From: Rhodospirillales bacterium
Lineage (GTDB): Bacteria > Pseudomonadota > Alphaproteobacteria > Acetobacterales > Acetobacteraceae
Assembly (NCBI GenBank): GCA_947460455.1
Contig: CANHKG010000001.1
Location: forward strand, 21,638 to 85,637
DNA length: 64,000 bases
Direction of reading: 5' to 3'
Made by a program: the position numbers and the translations under genes. Each line of letters opens with the position of its first letter. Positions within the stretch are counted from its first letter, which is position 1. Positions 54,318 to 63,127 of the stretch are shown piece after piece. The notes below the pieces were generated by a model. That model ran no database searches, had not been told where the DNA came from, and was given only the letters and a program-made list of their open reading frames with translations.

Positions 54318-55408
54318 CGGCGCCGCTGCTGCTGCATGTCTATTCCACCTTCGCCGTCGGTGGGCCGCAGGTGCGCTTCGCGGCGCTGGCCAACCGCTTC
54401 GGGCGGGAATTCCGCCACGCCATCGTGGCCATGGACGGCAACACCGCCTGCCGCGAACGGCTCGATCCCGGGCTGGACGTGACTTTTCCGCAGGTTGAGA
54501 TCCGCAAGGGGGATACGCTGGGCAACCGGCGCCGCTTCCGCGCCGTGCTGGCGGCGATGCGGCCGGATGCGCTGGTAACCAGCAACTGGGGCAGCATCGA
54601 ATGGGCGATGGCCAACACGCCCACCCTGGTGCGCCATCTGCACGTGGAGGACGGCTTCGGCCCGGAGGAACGCGACCGCCAACAACCGCGCCGGGTCTGG
54701 ACGCGCCGGTTGCTGCTGCGCCGTGCCACCGTGGCGGTGCCCTCCCAGGTGCTGTTTCGCCTCGCCACCGAGGTCTGGCGGCTGCCGCGCGGGCATGTGC
54801 ACTACGTGCCGAACGGGATCGACCTCGCGCGCTTCGCGGTGCCGCGCCAGGCGAACGATGTGCCGGTCATCGGCACGGTGGCGGCGCTGCGGCCGGAAAA
54901 GAACCTTGGCCGGCTGATCCGCGCCTTCGCCGCGGTGCGGGCGCAGCGCCCCTGCCGGCTGGTGATCGCCGGCGGCGGGCCGGAGCGGGCCGGGCTGGAG
55001 ACGCTGGCGGGCGAACTGGGTGTGGCGGCCGACGTGACCTTCCCCGGCCACGTGGCCGACACGCCCGCGCTGTATGCCGGGTTCGATGTGTTCGCGCTGT
55101 CCTCGGATACGGAGCAGATGCCGCTCTCGGTGCTGGAGGCGATGGCCGCCGGGCTGCCGGTGGCGGCCACCGATGTGGGCGATGTGCGTGCCATGCTGGC
55201 GCCGGAGAACGGGGCGCAGGTGGTGGCGCAGGACGAGGCGTTGCTGGCCGCCGCGCTGGCCGCTTTGCTGGAAGATATCCCGCTTCGGGGGCTGCTGGGG
55301 GCCGCGAACCGGCGCCGGGGGGAGGCCGCGTTCGACCAGGAGGTGATGTTCGCCGCCTGGCACGCGCTGTTCCGCGGCGTGCCCCTGAGCCAGGCGCGTG
55401 CGGCATGA
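54314..55408 (+). CDS. Glycosyltransferase family 4 (GT-B)
   Basis: 364 residues. HVYSTFAVGGPQVRF is the N-terminal glycine-rich acceptor loop, IGTVAALRPEKNLGRLI the start of the C-terminal Rossmann fold, and DVFALSSDTEQMPLSVLEAMAAG-type E-x7-E region the donor site. Predicted cytosolic/peripheral membrane, adding a sugar to the lipid-linked repeat unit. ATGA overlap with the fusion gene. Confidence 0.92.
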   Translation: MTAPLLLHVYSTFAVGGPQVRFAALANRFGREFRHAIVAMDGNTACRERLDPGLDVTFPQVEIRKGDTLGNRRRFRAVLAAMRPDALVTSNWGSIEWAMANTPTLVRHLHVEDGFGPEERDRQQPRRVWTRRLLLRRATVAVPSQVLFRLATEVWRLPRGHVHYVPNGIDLARFAVPRQANDVPVIGTVAALRPEKNLGRLIRAFAAVRAQRPCRLVIAGGGPERAGLETLAGELGVAADVTFPGHVADTPALYAGFDVFALSSDTEQMPLSVLEAMAAGLPVAATDVGDVRAMLAPENGAQVVAQDEALLAAALAALLEDIPLRGLLGAANRRRGEAAFDQEVMFAAWHALFRGVPLSQARAA

Positions 55409-55489
55409 GCGGGCGGCGATGCTTTGCATTGGCCCTGCCCGCGGCGGTATACAGGCGGGCTTCATCCCCGCAAGGCGCAGGAGGCTGGC

Positions 55490-55681
55490 ATGGTCGATCT
55501 GTTCGCCCTGGTGGTGTCGCTGGGGATGCTGGCGGTGGTGATTATCTTTGCCATGCGCCTGGACCGCAGCCTGCCCTGGTTCGAGCGGCCGCGCCCACCG
55601 GGCAAGGCGCCCGCGCCGCAGCCGGAGCGTGCCCCCCAGGCACGGCAGGATCGGCCGGTACGGTTCCTGGGGCGCCGATGA
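55490..55681 (+). CDS. Small single-span membrane protein in the polysaccharide cluster
   Basis: 63 residues. MVDLFALVVSLGMLAVVII is one clear membrane helix; the rest (PRPPGKAPAPQPERAPQARQ) is a Pro/Arg-rich cytosolic tail. AGGAGG stands five bases before ATG 55490, so it is very probably translated. It sits between the glycosyltransferase and the ligase gene. No family recognised; a scaffold or regulator of the ligase is possible. Confidence 0.7.
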   Translation: MVDLFALVVSLGMLAVVIIFAMRLDRSLPWFERPRPPGKAPAPQPERAPQARQDRPVRFLGRR

Positions 55682-55707
55682 CAGGGCAGGCGAGGAGCTA
55701 GCGACCG

Positions 55708-57096
55708 ATGGGCGTCAGCGACATTGTCATCTTCGTGGCCTATGTCGGCCTGCTGGCGGGCGGCTTCCTGACGCCGTTCGTCTCGACCCTGGGCTATGTC
55801 TGGATCGACTCCTTCTACCCGCAGTACCTGTCGGACATCCTGAAGGGCGTGCCCGTTGCCGCCGTGATGGGCGCGGGCGCCTTGCTCACTTATGTGCTGA
55901 TGGACCGCAAGGCGGCGCCGCGTATTGGCATGTTCATGATCCTGTGCGGCGCGATGGCGGTGTGGATGACCGCCACCCTCACCTGGGCGGTGCGGCCCAA
56001 CAGCGCCTTGCTCAAGTGGGACTGGGCGTCCAAGGCTGTGCTGTTTGCCGGGTTCCTGCCATTTGTCATCCGCAGCCGCGTTCAGCTCGAAGCGCTGCTG
56101 CAAACCCATATGCTGGCCTCCGCGATGCATCTGATCGCCGTGGGCATCAAGGGCCTGCTGACAGGTGGCGGCTACAAGTGGCGCATGACGGCTCTGCCGG
56201 CCGACTCGGGGCTGGTGGAATCGAGCGCGATGGCCACCGTTGCCATGATGTTCATTCCGCTGCTGTTCTTCATGCGCGAGCATTCCATCCTGGTGCCGTG
56301 GAAGACAATTAGGAATATCTTCTACCCGACCTATGCGCTGCTGTGCGTCACCGCGATGGTTGGCACCGGAGCGCGGACCGGTCTCGTGTGTCTCGCCGTT
56401 CTCGGGATGCTCTACTGGATGCTGACACGCCACAAAGTGGCCGGCGCGGTGGCGATCATGATGATCGGCATCCTCATCCTGGTCTTTTCGCCCGACCGCT
56501 GGAAAGAGCGCATGGGCACGATCGACGACTATAAGGAGGAAAGCTCCGCGCTCACTCGCATCAAGGTGTGGCAGTGGGCGATCGATTTCGTGGCTGACAA
56601 CCCGATGGGCGGTGGCTTCAGGGCCTATGAGATCAACATCATCCGCATGCCGCCAGACAACTTAAACCCCGATGGCTGGGTGCAATACAGCCGCGCGCCG
56701 CACAGTACATGGTTCGAGTTGCTGAACGAGCTTGGTTGGCCGGGGTTCTTCATGTTCCTGGGGCTCATTTTCCTCTCGTTTTTGACCTTGTGGCGGATCT
56801 GGAAGCGGTGTGAGGGCATAGAGGAACTGCGATGGTGCCGAGACTTGGCGCGCGCGCTGGGCATGTCGCTGGTGGTGCTCATGGCTGGCTCCTCCTTCAT
56901 CGGTATCGCCTTCCAGCCCTGGTACTGGATGATGTTCGCCTGCAGTTTCATCCTGGGCGAGCATGTCCGCCGCTGCCTGGCGCCGGAGCGCAAGCCGGGG
57001 GTGTTCGTGCGGGATCCGTCGCCGGCCAACCTCGCCGGCCCAGGGCGCGCCCCCCCCGTGGGAGTGCCGGGCCTGTCGGCGCGGCGCAGGGTCTGA
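55708..57096 (+). CDS. O-antigen ligase/polymerase-like protein, exosortase-A-associated O-glycosylation ligase type
   Basis: 462 residues with about ten membrane segments. It matches in outline the putative O-glycosylation ligases of exosortase-associated clusters (TIGR03097/DUF5935 type): VWIDSFYPQYL near the N-terminus, WASKAVLFAGFLPFVI, AVGIKGLLTGGGYKWR, the phrase WKERMGTIDDYKEESSALTR and GGGFRAYE, then a large periplasmic loop with PHSTWFELLNELGWPG, the Wzy_C-type core. It would polymerise or transfer a lipid-linked glycan in the periplasm. GGAG precedes its ATG. The low-GC patches near 56300 and 56660 differ from the neighbours. Confidence 0.85.
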   Translation: MGVSDIVIFVAYVGLLAGGFLTPFVSTLGYVWIDSFYPQYLSDILKGVPVAAVMGAGALLTYVLMDRKAAPRIGMFMILCGAMAVWMTATLTWAVRPNSALLKWDWASKAVLFAGFLPFVIRSRVQLEALLQTHMLASAMHLIAVGIKGLLTGGGYKWRMTALPADSGLVESSAMATVAMMFIPLLFFMREHSILVPWKTIRNIFYPTYALLCVTAMVGTGARTGLVCLAVLGMLYWMLTRHKVAGAVAIMMIGILILVFSPDRWKERMGTIDDYKEESSALTRIKVWQWAIDFVADNPMGGGFRAYEINIIRMPPDNLNPDGWVQYSRAPHSTWFELLNELGWPGFFMFLGLIFLSFLTLWRIWKRCEGIEELRWCRDLARALGMSLVVLMAGSSFIGIAFQPWYWMMFACSFILGEHVRRCLAPERKPGVFVRDPSPANLAGPGRAPPVGVPGLSARRRV

Positions 57097-57106
57097 GCGC
57101 CGGGCC

Positions 57107-58144
57107 TCAGCGCGTGGTGGTTGGGCGCAGGGTCCGGCGCAGCCGGCCGAGGCCGTGGCGCAGCAGGGCCGCCATGCCGCCGGGGTGCAGTGGATTGGCC
57201 AGCACCACGCCCACGCGCTGCCGCCGCTCGGCGGTCCACATCCGCTTGTAGGGGTCGTCCCCGCGGCCGAAATCGACCGCCTGCACGCGCTCCTCGTCGA
57301 TCAGCCGGCGCAGCATCCAGGCGGAGAGCGCGGTGCCGGGCGAGATCGGCTTGAACGCCTCGTCATGCGCCAGCTTCAGCACCGCCGCGGTGCCGGCATG
57401 GACCACCCAGAGCTGGGTGGCGATCGGCGCCCCCTCCCGGCGCAGCACGCCCAGCCGCAAGGCCCCGACCGCGGCCGCCTGCTGCATCAGCACGGCATTG
57501 AAGCGCGGGAAGGGCTCCGGCTCCTTCCAGCTGCGGGCATAGACGGCCTCGTATTCCGCGATCCCCTCCGCCACCGCTTCCGGCGCGGTGTGGCAGGCGA
57601 AGCTCAGCGTGGGGTCGCGCTCCGCGGCGCGCAGGCGGCGGCGGATGGTCTCGCGCAGGGCGCCTGGGCGGGAGGCGAGGTAGGCGGGCCAGTCCCGCCC
57701 CTCCAGCTCCTCGCGCCAGTTGCCGAAATGATCGAAGCGCAGCGGCACCAGCCCGCCGGCACGCGCGCCTTGCAGCAGGGCAGCCAGCCGTGAATCTTCG
57801 GGATCCAGCGCATCGAGGCGCAGGGCGGGCGTGCCGCGCACAAGCCGGGCCAATGCGCGCCCGGCGGCGGGCAGGTCGGCGCTCGGTGCGGCGGCGATCG
57901 GGTAGAGGCAGGTATAGGGGGTGGTCAGCGCCTCCAGCCGCCCGGACGTGTCGCGCAGCAGCGGTAGCAGCACCCCGGCCCCGGGCGCGCCGTGCAGGGC
58001 GAAGACGGGTGTGCCGCCTTCCGGCACCCCGGCCTCCCACACCGTGCGCCACCAGGCGCGGGTGGAGAAGAATCCGTCCCGGTCCAGCAATTCATCGGCG
58101 GCCCAGCCGGGCAGGGCGGCGAGGGTGGGGAAGAGCTGCATCAT
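57107..58144 (-). CDS. FemAB/CelD-like GNAT acyltransferase (first of two)
   Basis: 345 residues of the FemAB-like GNAT group (acetyltransferase domain PF13480): RPGALRETIRRRLRAAER is the usual central helix, FPRFNAVLMQQAAAVGALRLG and HDEAFKPISPGTALSAWML the CoA-side core, and VDFGRGDDPYKRMW the signature near the end. Such proteins accompany exopolysaccharide and exosortase clusters and may acylate or aminoacylate the polymer. It is one base after the ydcF-like gene and convergent with the ligase gene (10 nt). Confidence 0.85.
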   Translation of the reverse strand: MMQLFPTLAALPGWAADELLDRDGFFSTRAWWRTVWEAGVPEGGTPVFALHGAPGAGVLLPLLRDTSGRLEALTTPYTCLYPIAAAPSADLPAAGRALARLVRGTPALRLDALDPEDSRLAALLQGARAGGLVPLRFDHFGNWREELEGRDWPAYLASRPGALRETIRRRLRAAERDPTLSFACHTAPEAVAEGIAEYEAVYARSWKEPEPFPRFNAVLMQQAAAVGALRLGVLRREGAPIATQLWVVHAGTAAVLKLAHDEAFKPISPGTALSAWMLRRLIDEERVQAVDFGRGDDPYKRMWTAERRQRVGVVLANPLHPGGMAALLRHGLGRLRRTLRPTTTR

Positions 58145-58145
58145 G

Positions 58146-58922
58146 TCAGGGCCGGGCCTTCAGCTCGTACCACGCCAGCCCGATCCACTCGTGCAGCGCC
58201 AGCTGGTTGTTGGCCCAGGCATGGGCATTGGGCACGAAGGAGGCGAGGTCCGGCCGCGCCGGACCGGTGAGGTGCGTGGGGGCCGCCACCACGGGATAGC
58301 CGCTGGCGCGGAAGGCCAGCAGGCTGCGGCGCATGTGCCAGCCATGTGTCACCACATAGGCGGCGGCGATGCCGTCGGCGCGCAGCAGCGGGGCGGAGAA
58401 GGCGGCGTTCTCCCAGGTGGTGGCGGAGCGGTCTTCCACCCAGCGGGCGGGTGTGCCGAACTCCTCGGCGAGCACGCGGGCCATGGCGGCAGCGATCGGC
58501 GGGCTGCCGCGGCGCAGCACCCCGCCGGTGACCAGGATCGGCAGGCCGGTGCGCCGGTGCAGCGCGGCCCCCGCCCGCAGGCGCTGCAGCGTCATCGGGC
58601 CAAGATCGGGCTCCGTGAAGATGCCGCCGGGCACGGCACGCAGCTCCTCGGCGGAGAGGATCACGATCGCGCCCGGCACCACCCCTTCGGCGGGTGCCAG
58701 CGGCAGGCCGTGTTCCAGCGCGCGCAGCAGCAGCTGCGCCGAAGCCGGAAGGGACAATACGACAAGGCCGAGGAAGCCCAGGCCGGCCAGCCAGCCGCCG
58801 AAGCGGCGCAGCAAACCCGGCCGCCGCGTGCCCAGCCGCCGGCCATCCCCGCGCAGCAGGAGACCGAGCAGGACCAGCACGAGCAGATTGACCGGCGGCT
58901 CCACCAGCGCCTGCGTCAGCAC
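58146..58922 (-). CDS. YdcF/ElyC family (DUF218) membrane protein
   Basis: 258 residues from GTG 58922. Two membrane helices at the N-terminus (about 10-22 and 45-62), then the DUF218 domain: GAIVILSAEE, TGLPILVTGG, ARWVEDRSATTWENA (with the conserved Glu/Arg/Ser-T-x-E-N motif) and YVVTHGWHMRRSL. ElyC affects undecaprenyl-phosphate recycling and peptidoglycan under stress, which would suit a lipid-carrier-dependent polymer cluster. Operon with the FemAB-like gene that follows. Confidence 0.9.
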   Translation of the reverse strand: MLTQALVEPPVNLLVLVLLGLLLRGDGRRLGTRRPGLLRRFGGWLAGLGFLGLVVLSLPASAQLLLRALEHGLPLAPAEGVVPGAIVILSAEELRAVPGGIFTEPDLGPMTLQRLRAGAALHRRTGLPILVTGGVLRRGSPPIAAAMARVLAEEFGTPARWVEDRSATTWENAAFSAPLLRADGIAAAYVVTHGWHMRRSLLAFRASGYPVVAAPTHLTGPARPDLASFVPNAHAWANNQLALHEWIGLAWYELKARP

Positions 58923-59025
58923 CTCAGCATCTCCGGAAGCGTTGCGGCGGCATCATGGCGGGCGCGGGCCCAATGCGCGAGGGGTGGCCCTGGATTGACA
59001 GGCGCGCCTGTGGGCGGTTGTTTCG

Positions 59026-60099
59026 ATGGGAATGCCGGACATCCGCCTGATCCGCCCCCCTGCCTGGAGTGTGCTCGGCGAACGCTGGCGGGCGCTGGAA
59101 GCGCAGGCCGATGGCTCCTTTTTCCAGAGTTGGTCCTGGGTGGGCGGCCGCGTGGCGGCGCGCTTTCCCGATCCCTGGCTGCTGGCGGCGGAAGAAGGCG
59201 GGCGCACCGTGGCGCTGGGCCTGTTCAACCGCCGCCGGGCGGGGCCCTGGGGGGCGCGGCTGTGGCTGAACGAGAGCGGGCTGGCGGCGCCAGACAGCAT
59301 CCATGTGGAGCATAACGGCCTGCTGCTGGCGCGCGGCACGTCGCCGGGGCTGCTGGCGCGGCTGCTGGGCGGGCTGGTGGGCCAGGGGCACGGCGTGGTG
59401 CTGAGCGGGGTGGACGAGGCCCACGCGGCTGCCGCGCGCGCCACGCCGGGGCTGCGGCGCGACCGGGCGCATCCGGCGCAGGCGCATGTGGTGGATCTCG
59501 CGGCGGTGCGGGCCTCGGCCGGAGGGCACCTGGGGTTGCTCAGCGCCAATGCGCGCCAGCAGATCCGCCGTTCGCTGCGCCGCTATGCCGGTGCGGGGGA
59601 GTTGCGGGTGGAACGCGCGGCCTCGCTGGCCGAAGCGCAGGCCCATCTGGCGGCCCTCGCCGAGCTGCACCAGCAAACCTGGACGCGGCGCGGCCAGCCC
59701 GGTGCTTTCGCCAACCCGGATTTCGTCGCCTTCCACGCCGAATTGCTGGACGTGGCCTGGCCGCGCGGGGAGATCGACCTGCTGCGCATCGCCGCCGGCG
59801 GGCAGGTGCTGGGCTATCTCTACAATTTCCGCTGGCGCGGCTGGGTGGCGAACTACCAGAGCGGGTTCGACTATGCCGCGGACTCGGCGCAGCTGAAGCC
59901 GGGGCTCACCTGCCACCATCTGGCCGTGGCGATGTATGCGGCGGAGGGGCAGGGCATCTACGACCTGCTGGCCGGCAATGACCGCTACAAGACCAGCCTC
60001 GCCACGGGAACGGAGCCGTTGCACTGGTTCGAGTTGCTGCCGCGCGCCTCCCTGCCCGGTCTGGTGCATCGGCTGCGGCAGGCGCTGGGCCGGGGCTAG
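59026..60099 (+). CDS. FemAB/CelD-like GNAT acyltransferase (second of two)
   Basis: 357 residues (ATG 59026; ATG 59032 also possible). GSFFQSWSWVGG opening, then LLSANARQQIRRSLRRYAG (central helix), IAAGGQVLGYLYNFRWRGWVANYQSGFDY and YDLLAGNDRYKTSL, which correspond to the same landmarks as the first FemAB-like protein (57107-58144), though the sequences are clearly different. The pair may make two different acyl decorations. Convergent with the epimerase gene (9 nt). Confidence 0.87.
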   Translation: MGMPDIRLIRPPAWSVLGERWRALEAQADGSFFQSWSWVGGRVAARFPDPWLLAAEEGGRTVALGLFNRRRAGPWGARLWLNESGLAAPDSIHVEHNGLLLARGTSPGLLARLLGGLVGQGHGVVLSGVDEAHAAAARATPGLRRDRAHPAQAHVVDLAAVRASAGGHLGLLSANARQQIRRSLRRYAGAGELRVERAASLAEAQAHLAALAELHQQTWTRRGQPGAFANPDFVAFHAELLDVAWPRGEIDLLRIAAGGQVLGYLYNFRWRGWVANYQSGFDYAADSAQLKPGLTCHHLAVAMYAAEGQGIYDLLAGNDRYKTSLATGTEPLHWFELLPRASLPGLVHRLRQALGRG

Positions 60100-60108
60100 G
60101 CGAGGGGG

Positions 60109-61086
60109 TTAGGCCGCGGCCACTTCCAGGCTGGCCAGGGTGCGGGCGAGCCCATCCTCCAGCACGATGCCGGCACGCACGCCCAGCGTGGCCACGGCGC
60201 GGGCGGGGTCGCCGAGCGAGCGGCGGATGTCCCCGGCGCGGGCGGGGCCGTGGGTGATGCGCGGCGTGCGGCCATGCAGGCGGCCGAGTGCCTGGGCCAG
60301 TTCCAGCACCGATGTGGCGCGCCCGGTGCACACGTTCAGCACGTGGCGGCCGGGGGCTTCGGCCAGAACGCGCATCGCGGCGCGCAGATGCGCCACCACA
60401 TCCGCGACATAGACGAAATCCCGCAGTTGCTGGCCGTCGCCATGCACGGTGATCGCCCGGTCGGCGGCGGCCAGGGCGGCGAAGATGGAGATCACGCCGG
60501 AATAGGGCGAGTGCGGGTCTTGCCGTGGGCCGAACACGTTGAAGAAGCGCATGCCCGCAGTGGGCACGCCGTGCACGTGCCAGGCGACGGCGCCGTGCAG
60601 CTCCGAGCCCAGCTTGTCCGCGCCATAGGCGGTGAGCGGGGCGGGCGCCAGCCCCTCATGTGCCACCGCATCACCGAGATTGCCGTACACCGCGGCGGAG
60701 GAGGCATAGACCACCGGAACGCGCCCGGCGGCGCGCGCGGCGTCCAGCACCGTCACGGTGCCGGTCTGGTTCACCAGATGGGTGCCGCGCCAATCCTCGT
60801 TGCCGCGCGCGACGGAGGCGATGGCGGCGAGGTGGAAGCACCCGGCCACGCCCTGCATGGCCGCGCCCACCGCCACCGGGTCGGTCACGCAGCCGCGCAC
60901 CAGCTCGCAGCGCGGATCGAGGTTGCCGATATGGCCGGTGGAGAGATCGTCCAGCACGCGCACGCGATGGCCCTCGGCCAGCAGTGCGTCTGCCAGGTGG
61001 GATCCGATGAAGCCTGCGCCGCCTGTCACCAGGTAGTGGGCCAAGTCCAGCCTCCGTTGCGCGTCCGCCGTCGCCGATGCCGCCAT
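60109..61086 (-). CDS. UDP-glucose 4-epimerase-like nucleotide-sugar epimerase
   Basis: 325 residues, extended SDR. VTGGAGFIGSHLADALL (NAD loop), DDLSTG after strand 2, SSAAVYG with the catalytic serine, and YGADK as YxxxK. The C-terminal half has the NVFGPRQDP motif shared by UDP-GlcNAc/UDP-Glc epimerases and WbpP-like enzymes. It would supply an epimerised sugar nucleotide to the polysaccharide genes. Confidence 0.9.
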   Translation of the reverse strand: MAASATADAQRRLDLAHYLVTGGAGFIGSHLADALLAEGHRVRVLDDLSTGHIGNLDPRCELVRGCVTDPVAVGAAMQGVAGCFHLAAIASVARGNEDWRGTHLVNQTGTVTVLDAARAAGRVPVVYASSAAVYGNLGDAVAHEGLAPAPLTAYGADKLGSELHGAVAWHVHGVPTAGMRFFNVFGPRQDPHSPYSGVISIFAALAAADRAITVHGDGQQLRDFVYVADVVAHLRAAMRVLAEAPGRHVLNVCTGRATSVLELAQALGRLHGRTPRITHGPARAGDIRRSLGDPARAVATLGVRAGIVLEDGLARTLASLEVAAA

Positions 61087-61193
61087 GATGGCAGCGCCGC
61101 GGTTACCGGCCCGTCAAGCAGGCCGCAAGCCAACCATGCGTGATATGGGGGCAAACCCGCTTCAAGGACGTTACTTTCCGCAACGCAGCGGGA

Positions 61194-62033
61194 TCAGCCG
61201 CCCTTCACCCCGCCCGCGGTCAGCCCCGCCACGATCTCCTTCTGCATGATCAGCGTCAGCGCCAGCACCGGCAGCGTTACCAGCAGGGCGGCGGCGGCCA
61301 GCGGGCCCCAGCTGACCTGCTCGAAGCTGATCACGTTGTACACCGCCACCGGCAGGGTGCGGGTGGCACGCCCGGCGAGCACCACGCCGAAGATGAAGTT
61401 GTTCCAGCTGAAGATGAATGCCAGGATCATCGCCACCACGATGCCCGGCCGGGCCAGCGGCAGGGCGATATGGAAGAAGGCCTGGCGGATGGTGGCGCCA
61501 TCCACCAGGGCGGCCTCCTCCAGGTCTGGCGGCAGCCCCTCGAAAAAGCCGATCATCACCCACACCACGATCGGCACGGTGATCACCAGATGGGTGATCA
61601 CCAGCGGCGTGAGCGTGCCGGTGAGGCCAAGCCACTGGAACAGCAGGAACAGCGGGATCAGGTACGAAAGCCCCGGCGTGACGCGCGCGATCATGATCAG
61701 CGCGGCCACCCGGTGCGCCTTGGCTTTGGCGATGCCGAACCCGGCCGGCACGCCCAGCAGCAGGGCGAGCCCCGTCGCGCCGAAGCTCACGATCACGGAG
61801 TTGATCGTGTAGGTCAGGAAGTCGTTGCGCTCGAACACCTCGATGAAGTTGTTCAGCGTCGGCGGGTTGGGGATGAACACGGGAACGAAGGACATGTTGT
61901 CCACCTCGTTCTTCAGCGACAGCGACAGCATCCACAGGAACACCAGGATCGCCGGCGAGATCAGCGCGAACACGCTGAGCCCGAAGAACACGCGGCCGAT
62001 GCCGCGGCGGATGCGATGGGCGTTCATTGCCAC
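61194..62033 (-). CDS. Sugar-type ABC transporter permease (MalG-like)
   Basis: 279 residues with six membrane segments. The EAA loop EEAALVDGATIRQAFFHIAL binds the ATPase. Together with the upstream permease it forms the membrane channel of a CUT1-type importer. No ATPase or binding-protein gene lies in the window; they may be outside or elsewhere. It starts 10 nt after the upstream permease. Confidence 0.93.
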   Translation of the reverse strand: MAMNAHRIRRGIGRVFFGLSVFALISPAILVFLWMLSLSLKNEVDNMSFVPVFIPNPPTLNNFIEVFERNDFLTYTINSVIVSFGATGLALLLGVPAGFGIAKAKAHRVAALIMIARVTPGLSYLIPLFLLFQWLGLTGTLTPLVITHLVITVPIVVWVMIGFFEGLPPDLEEAALVDGATIRQAFFHIALPLARPGIVVAMILAFIFSWNNFIFGVVLAGRATRTLPVAVYNVISFEQVSWGPLAAAALLVTLPVLALTLIMQKEIVAGLTAGGVKGG

Positions 62034-62043
62034 TGCTCCCCCC

Positions 62044-62961
62044 TCACTGCCACTGTTCCCTTTGCCGGACGGTGAACAAGACCAGGCTGATCAGCAGGAT
62101 GATCACGAAGAACACCACCGTCATCGCCGCCGCATAGCCCAGGTTATAGAAGGCGAAGGCGGTCTGGTACAGATACAGGTTGATGGTCTCGGAGGAAGTG
62201 CCCGGCCCGCCGCCGGAGACCACGAAGATCAGGTCGAAGGCCTTCAGCGCGTCGATCGTGCGGATCACGGTGGCCACGATGATGTGCGGCCAGACCAGCG
62301 GCACGGTCAGGTGGCGGAACGTGTCCCACGCCGAGGCGCCGTCGATGCGCGCGGCCTCGAACGGGTCCGTCGGCAGGCTGGCCAGCCCGCCCAGCACGAT
62401 CAGCATCACCAGCGGCGTCCATTGCCAGGTTTCCACCAGCACCAGCGTGGGGATGACGGAGGAGGCGGCGTAGCTCCACTGGCTCGGCGGCAGGCCGACG
62501 GAGGTGAGCAGGTAGTTCAGCACGCCGGCCTGGGGGTGGAACATCATGGTCCACACCAGGGCGATGGCCACCGGGGTGGCCATCATCGGCAGGATGAACA
62601 CGGTGCGGGCGAAGCCGCGCAGCGGGAAGTTGCGGTGGAAGCACACCGCCGCGGCCACGCCGAGCACGACCGGGAAAAACACCGACAGCGCGGTGAAATA
62701 CAGCGTGCGCACCACCGACCAGAGGAATCGCTCATCGGTGGGCAGGCGCAGGTAGTTGGCGAAGCCCACATAGGTGAAGGTGCCGCGCACATCCCACTCA
62801 TGCATCGACATGAACAGGGTGAAGATCCACGGGAACACGATCACCGCGAACACCACCACCCCGGCCGGCACCACGAAGGGCCAGTATTTGCGCGCGTAGT
62901 TGCGCCCGCGCAGCCCGGTGGAGGGGGCGCGGGCCGCCGTGGTCTGCACGTCGGCGTTCAT
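62044..62961 (-). CDS. Sugar-type ABC transporter permease (MalF/UgpA-like)
   Basis: 305 residues; six membrane segments after a basic cytosolic N-terminus. The EAA loop is FEAARIDGASAWDTFRHLTVP. First gene of the permease pair. In the usual order the binding-protein gene comes just before it, but upstream here is a 166-nt gap and the protease gene. Confidence 0.93.
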   Translation of the reverse strand: MNADVQTTAARAPSTGLRGRNYARKYWPFVVPAGVVVFAVIVFPWIFTLFMSMHEWDVRGTFTYVGFANYLRLPTDERFLWSVVRTLYFTALSVFFPVVLGVAAAVCFHRNFPLRGFARTVFILPMMATPVAIALVWTMMFHPQAGVLNYLLTSVGLPPSQWSYAASSVIPTLVLVETWQWTPLVMLIVLGGLASLPTDPFEAARIDGASAWDTFRHLTVPLVWPHIIVATVIRTIDALKAFDLIFVVSGGGPGTSSETINLYLYQTAFAFYNLGYAAAMTVVFFVIILLISLVLFTVRQREQWQ

Positions 62962-63071
62962 CGCGTGCGCCTGCGAATCATCATGGCGTCTCGGCTCACC
63001 GGACGTTCTCCCCGTATCCTGTCGGCCGGATTAGCCCCCGCGCCATGCGCATGCAACATTTCCCGCGCGGA

Positions 63072-63114
63072 GCGTGATCGTCGGAGGCGGAATCGCGGGA
63101 GACGTAAATCACGC
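63072..63114 (-). terminator. Hairpin after the protease gene
   Basis: GCGTGAT (63072-63078) pairs with ATCACGC (63108-63114) across 29 nt, 14 nt past the protease stop. No T tract follows, so a Rho-type or 3' stabilising hairpin is more likely than an intrinsic terminator. The rest of the gap to 62962 shows nothing else. Confidence 0.35.
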
Positions 63115-63127
63115 GACCACACCAGGC

